Origin: Atopobium sp.
Lineage (GTDB): Bacteria; Actinomycetota; Coriobacteriia; Coriobacteriales; Atopobiaceae
Direction of reading: 5' to 3'
NCBI GenBank assembly: GCA_015259105.1
Contig: JABZGZ010000005.1
Span: 1-30,049 of the forward strand
Length of the DNA: 30,049 bases
Numbering within the stretch: the first letter of the stretch is position 1; every line of letters starts with the position of its first letter. A model generated the notes under the pieces. That model was given only the letters and a program-made list of their open reading frames with translations, was not told the origin of the DNA and did no database searches. Below are positions 22,979 to 30,049 of this stretch, one piece after another. The position numbers and the translations under genes were made by a program.

Positions 22979-24394
22979 CTAGTGGTTCTGAAGACGCTCT
23001 TTGAGTGCGCGGATAAACATTGGTCCAATCTGAGTGACGTCACCTGCGCCCTGAGTAATCAGCAGATCTCCTGGTTTAACTGTATCAAGGAGGTCTGCGA
23101 TAAGATCGCGGCGAGAAGGGATATAACGTACGTCAGGAACAGTATTGGCAGCTTGAACTTTTGAAGAGACGGTCTTGCCTGAGACACCTGGAATAGGCAG
23201 CTCACCTGCTGAGAAGACATCCATGACGCGCAAAACGTCAATACCATCAAATGCATGTGCAAACGAATCCGCCAAATCCTGCGTTCTGCTGTAGCGGTGT
23301 GGCTGGAAAACAACAACAACGCGCTTAAAGCCAAGAGGAAGAGCTGCAGACATGGTTGCCGCAATCTCGGTTGGATGGTGGCCGTAATCGTCTACGACGG
23401 TAATACCGTTGATGTCGCCTACGTGTGTAAAGCGACGACGTGCGCCCTTGAACTGCGAAAGCGCTGCTGCGGCCTGGTCAAGATCAAAGCCAAGAGCATC
23501 AGCAACGGCAATTGCAGCAGTTGCGTTTGCAACATTGTGCTTACCAGGATTAGCTGGAAGTACCACAGAGATAGTCTGACCAGAAGGAGTCTTGATGGTA
23601 AGAGGATTCTCAATTCCAGCTTTTCTCTCCTCCTGTGTGCAAACAAAATCGCAGCTTGAATCAAAGCCGTAGGTAACTACGTGCCTACCAGTTGACTGAG
23701 CAAGTTCAACGTAATGAGGATTATCGCCGTTGATAACAACAGTTTCTTCCTTATCAAGCAAGCTCATAAACTCACAGAAGGTCTTCTCGATGTTCTCTAG
23801 AGAGCCATAGTGGTCAAGGTGGTCTGCCTCAATATTGGTGACAACAACCACGTTAGGGTTGAGGAACATGAACGAACCGTCAGACTCGTCAGCCTCGCAG
23901 ACAAAGTACTGGCCGTTGCCGTTTTTGCCGTTAGTGTCGTAACCCTCAACAACGCCGCCAATCAAAAATGATGGATCGGCGCCCAGCTTATCTAGCATGG
24001 TTGCAACCATGGAAGACGTGGTGGTCTTGCCGTGAGTGCCCGCAACAGCAATGGTCTTGCGGCCACGCGACAAATACGAGAGCATCTTAGCGCGAGGCCA
24101 AATAGGAATGGAAAGCTCACGTGCGCGAATGACCTCTGGATTTGTCTCTGGGATTGCGGTTGAGGTAACAATGACATCAGGCATCACAGCGTCAATAGTG
24201 GCTGCAGTGTGGCCGATGCTTACCTGAATACCTGCATCTTCAAGCTCTCTAACATAATGCGAGCTCTTTAAATCGGAGCCGGTAACGGTGCAGCCGCGCT
24301 CGTGCAGAACAAGCGCAATTCCGCTCATACCTGCTCCACCAATTCCAATAAAATGTGCACGCGAGATGGTCTTCTCGCCCATGGAATCTGCCAT
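22979..24394 (-). CDS. murC: UDP-N-acetylmuramate--L-alanine ligase
   Basis: A 471-residue Mur ligase adding L-Ala to UDP-MurNAc. The N-terminal UDP-binding glycine motif is FIGIGGAGMSG (15-25), the ATP loop GTHGKTTT is at 119-126, and CEADESDGSF, NIEADHLDHYGS and the VVDDYGHHPTEI segment follow, all MurC-specific. ATG 24394 is used because GAAAGG lies 8 bases upstream; an in-frame ATG at 24448 sits beside a hairpin and lacks a site. It follows murG after an 81-base gap. Confidence 0.97.
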   Translation of the reverse strand: MADSMGEKTISRAHFIGIGGAGMSGIALVLHERGCTVTGSDLKSSHYVRELEDAGIQVSIGHTAATIDAVMPDVIVTSTAIPETNPEVIRARELSIPIWPRAKMLSYLSRGRKTIAVAGTHGKTTTSSMVATMLDKLGADPSFLIGGVVEGYDTNGKNGNGQYFVCEADESDGSFMFLNPNVVVVTNIEADHLDHYGSLENIEKTFCEFMSLLDKEETVVINGDNPHYVELAQSTGRHVVTYGFDSSCDFVCTQEERKAGIENPLTIKTPSGQTISVVLPANPGKHNVANATAAIAVADALGFDLDQAAAALSQFKGARRRFTHVGDINGITVVDDYGHHPTEIAATMSAALPLGFKRVVVVFQPHRYSRTQDLADSFAHAFDGIDVLRVMDVFSAGELPIPGVSGKTVSSKVQAANTVPDVRYIPSRRDLIADLLDTVKPGDLLITQGAGDVTQIGPMFIRALKERLQNH

Positions 24395-24427
24395 AAGAGA
24401 GCCTTTCCAAGTATTGTTATCGTTTGA

Positions 24428-24446
24428 GTCTTGGACATACCAAGAC
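24428..24446 (-). other. Perfect hairpin between murG and murC
   Basis: GTCTTGG (24428-24434) and CCAAGAC (24440-24446) form a 7-bp stem with a 5-base loop in the 81-base gap between murG and murC. There is no T run, so it is more likely an mRNA processing/stability element or operator than a terminator. Confidence 0.45.
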
Positions 24447-24475
24447 ATGTTTACTCTAACGCAAAACGATCTGTT

Positions 24476-25609
24476 TTATGCGCCACAAACGGCACTTTCC
24501 ACAGCGTCAGCCACAAGAGATGCGGCGCTGCGCTGGTCAAGTGTAGCAGCTGCCTCAGAAAGCTTTTTGCGCTGGTCCGCGTTATCTACCAGCTCAAACA
24601 GAGCTGTCGAGAAGGTCGTGGTGCTCACCTGGTTATCTGGCACCAGAATAGCTGCTCCCGCGTCCGACAACAAGTGTGCGTTAGTAGTCTGATGATCTGC
24701 TGTTGCCAGAGGGTACGGCACCAAAATGCTGGGGAGCTCGAGCGCTGCAATCTCGGCCACAGAAGATGCTCCGGAGCGAGAAACCACCAGGTCAGCCGCA
24801 GCAAGGGTGGCACCCATGTTGGAGATGTAGGGCTTAACCTCCCAGCGAGCAGCCTCCTCGTCAGAAAGCTTCATAAGCGAGACAACCTCGTCGTAGAGCT
24901 TCTGGCCTGTTGACTGAATGATGCGAAGGTTAGGACGGGCAAGAAGCTCCTGCTTAAGCGCGGCAAACGTCTCGTTGATGCTACGTGCGCCCAAGCTACC
25001 ACCAAAGATAAGCAGCAATGTCTGATTGTCTGCAATACCCAGCTCTTGCCTCGAGGCGGCTCTGTCAGCAGAAAGAACACTCTTACGTACAGGATTGCCG
25101 GTAACCACAATAGCGTCTTGAGCCTTGACGTGGCCCTCAAAAGCCTTGCGAGCCTCTGGGAACGCAATGCACACCTTAGATGCTTTACCAGCAGATACAC
25201 GGTTAGCAAGACCGGTTACTGAGTTCTGTTCGTGAATCAAATAGGGGATGTGGAGCTTTGCGCAAAGCTGAAGCAAAGGCAGCTCAACATAAGCGCCAAA
25301 ACCAATAGCAACATCAGGTGCACCCTGCTCTTTGAAGCGCTTGTGCAGCTGCATCTTTGCGCGCTCAAGATTGTAAGCCGCGCTGATGAGCGTCCAAGGA
25401 CGTCTGCGATCAAAGCCATTTACATGAATAGGTACCAGCTCAAATCCTGCCTCGGGTACCAGCGTACCTTCAAGCTTGTTGGGCTGACCGTAAAACGTAA
25501 CCTGGTGGCTGCGCTCACGAAGCTCCTCAGCTAGAGCCAGAGCTGGGTTAATGTGACCAGCGGTTCCACCTGCAGCAATTGCAACAGAGAGTTTCTTCTG
25601 TTCTGCCAT
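24476..25609 (-). CDS. murG: Lipid II synthase, MurG GlcNAc transferase
   Basis: A 377-residue GT-B glycosyltransferase (GT28) that adds GlcNAc to lipid I on the inner face of the membrane to make lipid II. It has the GGTAGHI loop (14-20), LIHEQNSVTGLANR, GGSLGAR, and the UDP-GlcNAc-binding SRSGASSVAEIAAL with PYPLATADHQTTNA. ATG 25609 is chosen over ATG 25618 because AGGAG lies 9 bases upstream of the former but directly abuts the latter. It begins 23 bases after the ftsW stop. Confidence 0.97.
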   Translation of the reverse strand: MAEQKKLSVAIAAGGTAGHINPALALAEELRERSHQVTFYGQPNKLEGTLVPEAGFELVPIHVNGFDRRRPWTLISAAYNLERAKMQLHKRFKEQGAPDVAIGFGAYVELPLLQLCAKLHIPYLIHEQNSVTGLANRVSAGKASKVCIAFPEARKAFEGHVKAQDAIVVTGNPVRKSVLSADRAASRQELGIADNQTLLLIFGGSLGARSINETFAALKQELLARPNLRIIQSTGQKLYDEVVSLMKLSDEEAARWEVKPYISNMGATLAAADLVVSRSGASSVAEIAALELPSILVPYPLATADHQTTNAHLLSDAGAAILVPDNQVSTTTFSTALFELVDNADQRKKLSEAAATLDQRSAASLVADAVESAVCGA

Positions 25610-25632
25610 GCAATCCATCTCCTAGAAATCAG

Positions 25633-27162
25633 CTATCGGCGAGGCCTAGTGTTACTTCCACGAAGCCTGTCTGATGCAGAAGGTCCCAAATCAATTCTGC
25701 GCCTTCCGGAGGCATCTGTCGTAATACGGCCTTGAGGGGCGTCGTCATCTCTTGAGCGCAAAACGCCTCGTGAAGGACGTGCAGAGCTTTGTGCGCTGCT
25801 CTTGGGGCGAGAAGAACGTGGGAGTGGCATGCCTACTCCTACCCCACCATCAACCATGGTAAGACCAGCAAAACCTGGAGCATCAAAGGTATCTTGCTCT
25901 TCGGCTATGCTCCAAGACGCACGCTGCCTATCGTACTCGGTTTCTGGAAGCCTTGACTGCCTTGAAACAGACATCAAAAGTCCAACCATCAAGATACTAG
26001 ACATGATGGTTGAGCCGCCGTACGAGATAAACGGAAGAGGCTTACCAGAAAGAGGCAAAAGGCCCAAAACACCACCGATGTTGACAAAGGCCTGGATGAT
26101 AAACATTGAGGTACAACCTGCAGCAATAAGCCTGCCGGTCAAATCTGGCGCATAGCGAGCAATCTTAAAGCCTGCCCATACCAAGGCGCCAAATACAGCC
26201 AAAAGACCTAAAACACCAATAAAGCCCAGCTCTTCTCCAATGACTGCAAAAATAAAGTCATTGTGAGCCATAGGCAGATACGAATATTTCTGACGAGAAA
26301 AACCAAAGCCAACACCAAAAATACCGCCAGAGCCAAAGGCATAAAAGCCCTGTGCAAGCTGATAACCTGCGCCGTAATAATCGGCCCAAGGGTTGAGCAT
26401 GGTCACAACGCGGGCACGAGAATAATCATCTTTAAGAGATAAGAAGGCAAAGCCAATAAAGCCAGCAACAGCAATAGTTGCCAAAACCCTTCGGTCAACA
26501 TCAGCTAGGTAGCCAATGACCAAAAGTGTTCCCACAATAATCAGCGTAGAGCCCTTATCTGGCTGAGCCAAGATAAGCACCAGCGGCACAAGCGCGGCAA
26601 TAGCAAACTTTTTAAAGAACTCCATCTGATCTATGGTCTGATCAATAAAGTACTGCTGAGCCAGGTACGAGACAGAAATCAAAATGGTAATCTTTGCAAA
26701 CTCAGACGGCTGGAAAGAAAACGGTCCAATTGAAATCCAACGGGTTGCACCATATGCGTCGGCGCCCGCAATAGGAGTAAAAATAATTGCCAGCATGCCA
26801 ATGGTCACAATCCAGATAGGTACCTGGAGGTTTCTTACTACTGCGCGATAGTCAATGCGAGAAACAATAAACGCTAACGCAACTCCTGCCGCAGCAAAGC
26901 CAAGCTGACGTTGCACGTAGTAGAAGGGGTTATAGCCCATATCCTCAGAAGTCATCGCAGAAATTGAGGATGCAGAGTAAATCATTACCAGGCCAAAGCA
27001 AACAAGAATTGCCGTTGACACCAGAAGCACCAGCCTAGGCTGCATAAAACGCTCTGGAATAGCTCCAAAGCGACCTTTGGCCTGCGAGTGCTCGGAAGAT
27101 CTCTGGCGAGAAGAACGTGATTGCTGCGCGCGCTCCCCTGTTCTGTTTCTACTGGTAGCCAT
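25633..27162 (-). CDS. ftsW: SEDS-family peptidoglycan polymerase FtsW
   Basis: A 509-residue membrane glycosyltransferase that polymerises lipid II at the septum with its partner class B PBP. About ten membrane helices run from residue 42 to 400. SEDS motifs are present: GATRWISIGPFSFQPSEFAKI region (138-158), AQPDKGST, YYGAGYQLAQG, the catalytic Asp D302 in AHNDFIFAVIGEE, and GKPLPFISYGGST (373-385). Both ends are long and basic: about 40 residues before the first helix and a tail of about 110 residues rich in Arg, Ser and Pro. The position between murD and murG in the dcw cluster supports FtsW rather than RodA. Its ATG overlaps the murD stop (TAATG). Confidence 0.95.
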   Translation of the reverse strand: MATSRNRTGERAQQSRSSRQRSSEHSQAKGRFGAIPERFMQPRLVLLVSTAILVCFGLVMIYSASSISAMTSEDMGYNPFYYVQRQLGFAAAGVALAFIVSRIDYRAVVRNLQVPIWIVTIGMLAIIFTPIAGADAYGATRWISIGPFSFQPSEFAKITILISVSYLAQQYFIDQTIDQMEFFKKFAIAALVPLVLILAQPDKGSTLIIVGTLLVIGYLADVDRRVLATIAVAGFIGFAFLSLKDDYSRARVVTMLNPWADYYGAGYQLAQGFYAFGSGGIFGVGFGFSRQKYSYLPMAHNDFIFAVIGEELGFIGVLGLLAVFGALVWAGFKIARYAPDLTGRLIAAGCTSMFIIQAFVNIGGVLGLLPLSGKPLPFISYGGSTIMSSILMVGLLMSVSRQSRLPETEYDRQRASWSIAEEQDTFDAPGFAGLTMVDGGVGVGMPLPRSSRPKSSAQSSARPSRGVLRSRDDDAPQGRITTDASGRRRIDLGPSASDRLRGSNTRPRR

Positions 27163-28565
27163 TATCGACCGCTCTCTTTTTGAGCAAGATCTGCCACCAG
27201 CTGTTTAAAGACACGACCACGCTGAGCCATGCCTGTGAACTCGTCAAATGAGGAACATGCTGGTGAGAGAAGCACTACAGAACCTGGACGAGCAAGCTCT
27301 ACCGCACGGTCAAAAGCTTCATGCATATGAGGCTCTTCTACCACTTCTGCATGGCCGCCAGAAACGCGGCGGAGTGCCTCTGCAAAGCGAGGACCAGCCT
27401 CTCCAAAGCAAATTGCATATGCGCAGGTGGCGGACACCTTCTGAGCAAATTCATCAAGCTCTGTGCCCTTATCGTGACCACCAAGTAGTAAAATAACGTC
27501 TTTACCAGGAAACGAAGTTAATGACTTCTCAACTGAATCGGTATTGGTTGCCTTGGAGTCATTGACATAGAGCACGCCATTAACCGTATCAACTGGCTCA
27601 ATTCTATGCTCAAGCGGCATAAAGTCCAACAGAGCATGCCTAATAGAAACAATATCAAGTCCCAGGAATAAGCCACATGCAGCTGCAGCAAGAGCGTTGA
27701 GTGCATTGTGCGCTCCCCTAATGTGGAGTGCATCAGCTGCTACAAGCTCCATCTCTCTACCAGATAGCCTGACTACCAGCGCTCCATTGCGTACAAAGGC
27801 GGCGTTTTGCGTACCGGGATCTGTCTGAGCAAGATGGCATACGGCAATGCCGCGAGCCTCAAGGCGAGAAGACACGTCCTGACAAAACTCATCCAAGTCA
27901 GAAACAATTGCCAGGTCATTTGCATCAAGGTTGGCAAAAATCTTCTCTTTAGCTGCTGCATACGCCTCGAGTGAACCATGCCACTCAAGGTGATCCGGCG
28001 TAATGTTTAAAAGCATCGCAACGTGAGGATGCAATTTTTGAGTAGTAGCAAGCTGGAAGCTTGAAAGCTCTGCTACAAACCAGCTCTTAGGCTTTCTCTC
28101 TGCAAGTTGGTCAGTAATAGTAAGACCAATATTGCCAACAGCGCTTGCATCAAGGCCTGCATACTGCAGGATTGACGTGGTCAAACTTGTGGTAGTAGTT
28201 TTACCGTTTGTGCCGGTAATGCCAATCCACTGTGAAGGGCTCTCTTGATAAGCAAACTCTGGCTCACCCATAATCTGCTGAGAAGCTGCCTTTGCACTTA
28301 AGAACAGCTCAGAGGTGTCTGGAATACCAGGAGATGCAATAGTCAGGTCAAAGGTACCCTTAACCTGATCGGAGCCGCATTGTACCTGTACGCCTGAGTC
28401 TGCAAGCTCTTGGATCTTCTCGCCAACTGTAGCATCTGCGCCGCCTACGAGAGTTATGGAAGACACACGACCCTCTGGCTGCTGCAGCAAATACGTGCAG
28501 ACAGAGACGCCGGTCTTACCAAGACCAAGAACACATACATTTCCAAGTGTTTCTAGAAGCGACAC
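27162..28565 (-). CDS. murD: UDP-N-acetylmuramoylalanine--D-glutamate ligase
   Basis: A 467-residue Mur ligase adding D-Glu to UDP-MurNAc-L-Ala. Seen are the N-terminal VLGLGKTG nucleotide-binding strand, SPGIP, the ATP loop GTNGKTTT (118-125), ELSSFQL, NITPDHLEWHGS, NDSKATNTDS and LLLGGHDKG, all typical of MurD. The start is placed at GTG 28565, with AGAAAGGA eight bases upstream; a TTG at 28589 is in frame but lies upstream of that site. It starts 29 bases after the mraY stop, and its stop overlaps the ftsW start by one base. Confidence 0.96.
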   Translation of the reverse strand: MSLLETLGNVCVLGLGKTGVSVCTYLLQQPEGRVSSITLVGGADATVGEKIQELADSGVQVQCGSDQVKGTFDLTIASPGIPDTSELFLSAKAASQQIMGEPEFAYQESPSQWIGITGTNGKTTTTSLTTSILQYAGLDASAVGNIGLTITDQLAERKPKSWFVAELSSFQLATTQKLHPHVAMLLNITPDHLEWHGSLEAYAAAKEKIFANLDANDLAIVSDLDEFCQDVSSRLEARGIAVCHLAQTDPGTQNAAFVRNGALVVRLSGREMELVAADALHIRGAHNALNALAAAACGLFLGLDIVSIRHALLDFMPLEHRIEPVDTVNGVLYVNDSKATNTDSVEKSLTSFPGKDVILLLGGHDKGTELDEFAQKVSATCAYAICFGEAGPRFAEALRRVSGGHAEVVEEPHMHEAFDRAVELARPGSVVLLSPACSSFDEFTGMAQRGRVFKQLVADLAQKESGR

Positions 28566-28594
28566 GCAAGCGATCCTTTCTAAGAGCAATATCT

Positions 28595-29626
28595 TTAGTG
28601 AAGCTGGAAATACAGGGCAAAGCCCAGAGCGGCAAATGCGCCGGAAATAATCCAGAATCTAAAGACTACTTTTGTCTCGTTCCAGCCAAGTTTCTCAAAG
28701 TGATGATGCAGTGGAGCCATCAAGAATACGCGCTTTTTAGTTGCCTTGTAGCTGACAACCTGAATGATAACGGACAGTGCCTCGATGATAAAAAGGCCGC
28801 CCATGACCAGGGAAACTACCTCAGTCTTGGTAAGGACAGCCAGAGCTGCAAAGGCAGCGCCCCAGGCAAGAGAGCCGGTGTCTCCCATAAAAATGCTTGC
28901 AGGATAGCTGTTAAACCACAAAAAACCAATACAAGCGCCTGCGATAGATGCGGCAAAAACAGCAAGGCTACTCTCGCCATAGCGGAAAGCTACCGCAGCC
29001 ATAAAAATCATGACGACCATAACGCAGCCACCTGCAAGGCCATCAAGGCCGTCAGTCAGGTTAACAGCGTTGGAGAGGCCTGCCATGAGCAAAAAGACAA
29101 AGAAAAGATATAGCCAAGGGATAGAAATAATGCTTCCACCTAAATTGACGGTAGTAGTGAGGATGCCCAGGTTGATTTCAAGGCCACCAGGGAACGCAAT
29201 AATGGGCGTAATGCCCCAAATGTTAACTGCTGCCAGGCAAAATGCAACAGAAATGGTAATAAGTCCAGCCATCTTCTGAGATGCGGTAAGGCCAAGGCTT
29301 CTACCATGAGCAACAGACTCGATATCGTCCAGAAGACCAAGCGAGCCTGTGAGCAGCATAGCTGCCATAGCAAGAATGAGGTCGGTGTTCCACTGAGCAA
29401 GTGCAATACAGGTCAGCACAATGCTTACCAGCATAACGACGCCACCCATAGTAGGAGTACCCTGCTTGACCAGGTGCTGCTGAGGGCCGTCAGCACGAAC
29501 CTGCTGGCCCACCCCCTCTTTCTTCATCAGTTTGATAAAGAGTGGCATTAAGATCAAAGTGATGATGCAGGAGACACCAAGTGCTACAAACACCTGGTAT
29601 GTTGGGTAAATAGTCTGGAAAAACAT
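28595..29626 (-). CDS. mraY: Phospho-N-acetylmuramoyl-pentapeptide transferase
   Basis: A 343-residue polytopic enzyme (about ten helices) that transfers phospho-MurNAc-pentapeptide to undecaprenyl phosphate, giving lipid I. Catalytic and substrate motifs are present: the Asp pair D100-D101 (LLDDIE), NAVNLTDGLDGL (186-197), FMGDTGSL with D249, and the HHH of APLHHHFE (307-309). KQGTPTMGG near residue 54 is also characteristic. ATG 29626 overlaps the murF stop by one base (TAATG), showing translational coupling. Confidence 0.97.
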   Translation of the reverse strand: MFFQTIYPTYQVFVALGVSCIITLILMPLFIKLMKKEGVGQQVRADGPQQHLVKQGTPTMGGVVMLVSIVLTCIALAQWNTDLILAMAAMLLTGSLGLLDDIESVAHGRSLGLTASQKMAGLITISVAFCLAAVNIWGITPIIAFPGGLEINLGILTTTVNLGGSIISIPWLYLFFVFLLMAGLSNAVNLTDGLDGLAGGCVMVVMIFMAAVAFRYGESSLAVFAASIAGACIGFLWFNSYPASIFMGDTGSLAWGAAFAALAVLTKTEVVSLVMGGLFIIEALSVIIQVVSYKATKKRVFLMAPLHHHFEKLGWNETKVVFRFWIISGAFAALGFALYFQLH

Positions 29627-30048
29627 TACTCAGTAACTCCTTTTACAAAAATATCAAGCTGGGCAGACCTCGATGCCTTGGCGAGAAGAACGTCTCCTTG
29701 CGCTAGTACTGGTCCAAGCACGGTAAGTGCTTCGTTGACATCGCTGAACTGTTCAATTTTATCTTCCGAGAAACCCATAACGCGCGCAGCTTCAACCATT
29801 TCGCGCGCGGCTCCCGTGCCTACAAAGGCAACGAGGTCTGGGTTCTTAGCAGCAATATAGGCGCCCACATAACCGTGGAGGCGCTTCTCCTCTGGACCAA
29901 GCTCACCGATCTCTCCGATAAGAGCAATACGGCGGGCTTCCGCTGGCCTCTGCATCAACACGTCAAGCGCTGCAGCTGTTGAGTTAGGACTTGCATTATA
30001 TGAATCGTCAATAATCTTGGCACCGCAGGTTGCGTCAAGCACCGAAAG
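29626..30048 (-). CDS. murF: UDP-N-acetylmuramoyl-tripeptide--D-Ala-D-Ala ligase, C-terminal fragment
   Basis: The frame is open to the window edge, so only about the last 140 residues are present. They match the C-terminal Mur ligase domain of MurF: IIDDSYNASPNS near the start, IALIGEIGELGPEEKRLHG (split as IALIGEIGELG and EEKRLHG), and GDVLLAKASRS near the end. MurF adds D-Ala-D-Ala to the UDP-MurNAc-tripeptide. The GTG at 30042 is an internal Val codon (SVLDATCGAK), not the start. It is the first visible gene of the minus-strand dcw cluster; murE, ftsI and mraZ/mraW would be expected beyond the window. Confidence 0.92.
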   Translation of the reverse strand, partial: LSVLDATCGAKIIDDSYNASPNSTAAALDVLMQRPAEARRIALIGEIGELGPEEKRLHGYVGAYIAAKNPDLVAFVGTGAAREMVEAARVMGFSEDKIEQFSDVNEALTVLGPVLAQGDVLLAKASRSAQLDIFVKGVTE

Positions 30049-30049
30049 A

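Noticed and set aside
28547..29113. 188-residue plus-strand frame opposite mraY
   Set aside because: Overlaps the invariant MraY motifs on the other strand and shows no domain or start signal.

Overview
The window looks like chromosome from a low-to-mid G+C actinobacterium of the class Coriobacteriia, most likely an Atopobium/Lancefieldella relative. This is an inference from three things: the protein flavour, Gram-positive style ribosome binding sites (AAGGAGG, GAAAGG), and a Gram-positive type LexA box. A dcw cluster with sepF, yggT and divIVA but no ftsA in view also fits. No species-level marker was tested.

Left part (1-7500), mostly housekeeping. The tail of an MFS transporter converges on a spermidine-synthase-like methyltransferase-fold protein. 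An M18 aminopeptidase gene follows, split by a one-base frameshift. Then come a DEDDh exonuclease-like protein, gltX, a probable attenuator-like terminator, and a single-chain L-serine dehydratase with beta, ACT and alpha domains. A promoter then drives a tRNA-Gln(CTG)/tRNA-Glu(CTC) pair that ends in a strong terminator.

Middle part (7500-16200). A large polytopic membrane protein of unknown role converges on metK. A TetR-family regulator has its own candidate operator. The CCA-adding enzyme gene (minus strand) is divergent from a two-gene operon made of a radical SAM protein of the 'rSAM linked to UDG' type and a DUF4130 (TIGR03915-like) protein that overlaps it. A near-consensus LexA/SOS box sits 24 bases before the radical SAM gene and a weaker second box lies further up. 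This is the most interesting item in the window: a probable damage-inducible but functionally uncharacterised DNA repair or modification module.

Right part (16200-30049), all on the minus strand. It is a cell-wall and division (dcw) cluster read from high to low coordinates: murF (partial), mraY, murD, ftsW, murG, murC, murB, ftsQ, a 247-base spacer with candidate regulatory sequences, then ftsZ, pgeF, yggS, sepF, yggT, divIVA and a strong terminator. The mur/mraY genes make UDP-MurNAc-pentapeptide and lipid II. FtsW polymerises glycan, FtsQ joins the divisome, and FtsZ with SepF and DivIVA organises septum and pole. Genes are tightly packed (TAATG overlaps at murF/mraY and murD/ftsW), which points to translational coupling.

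No IS element, prophage, CRISPR array or rRNA was seen. No gene-free stretch exceeds 300 bases; the longest is 20741-20987.
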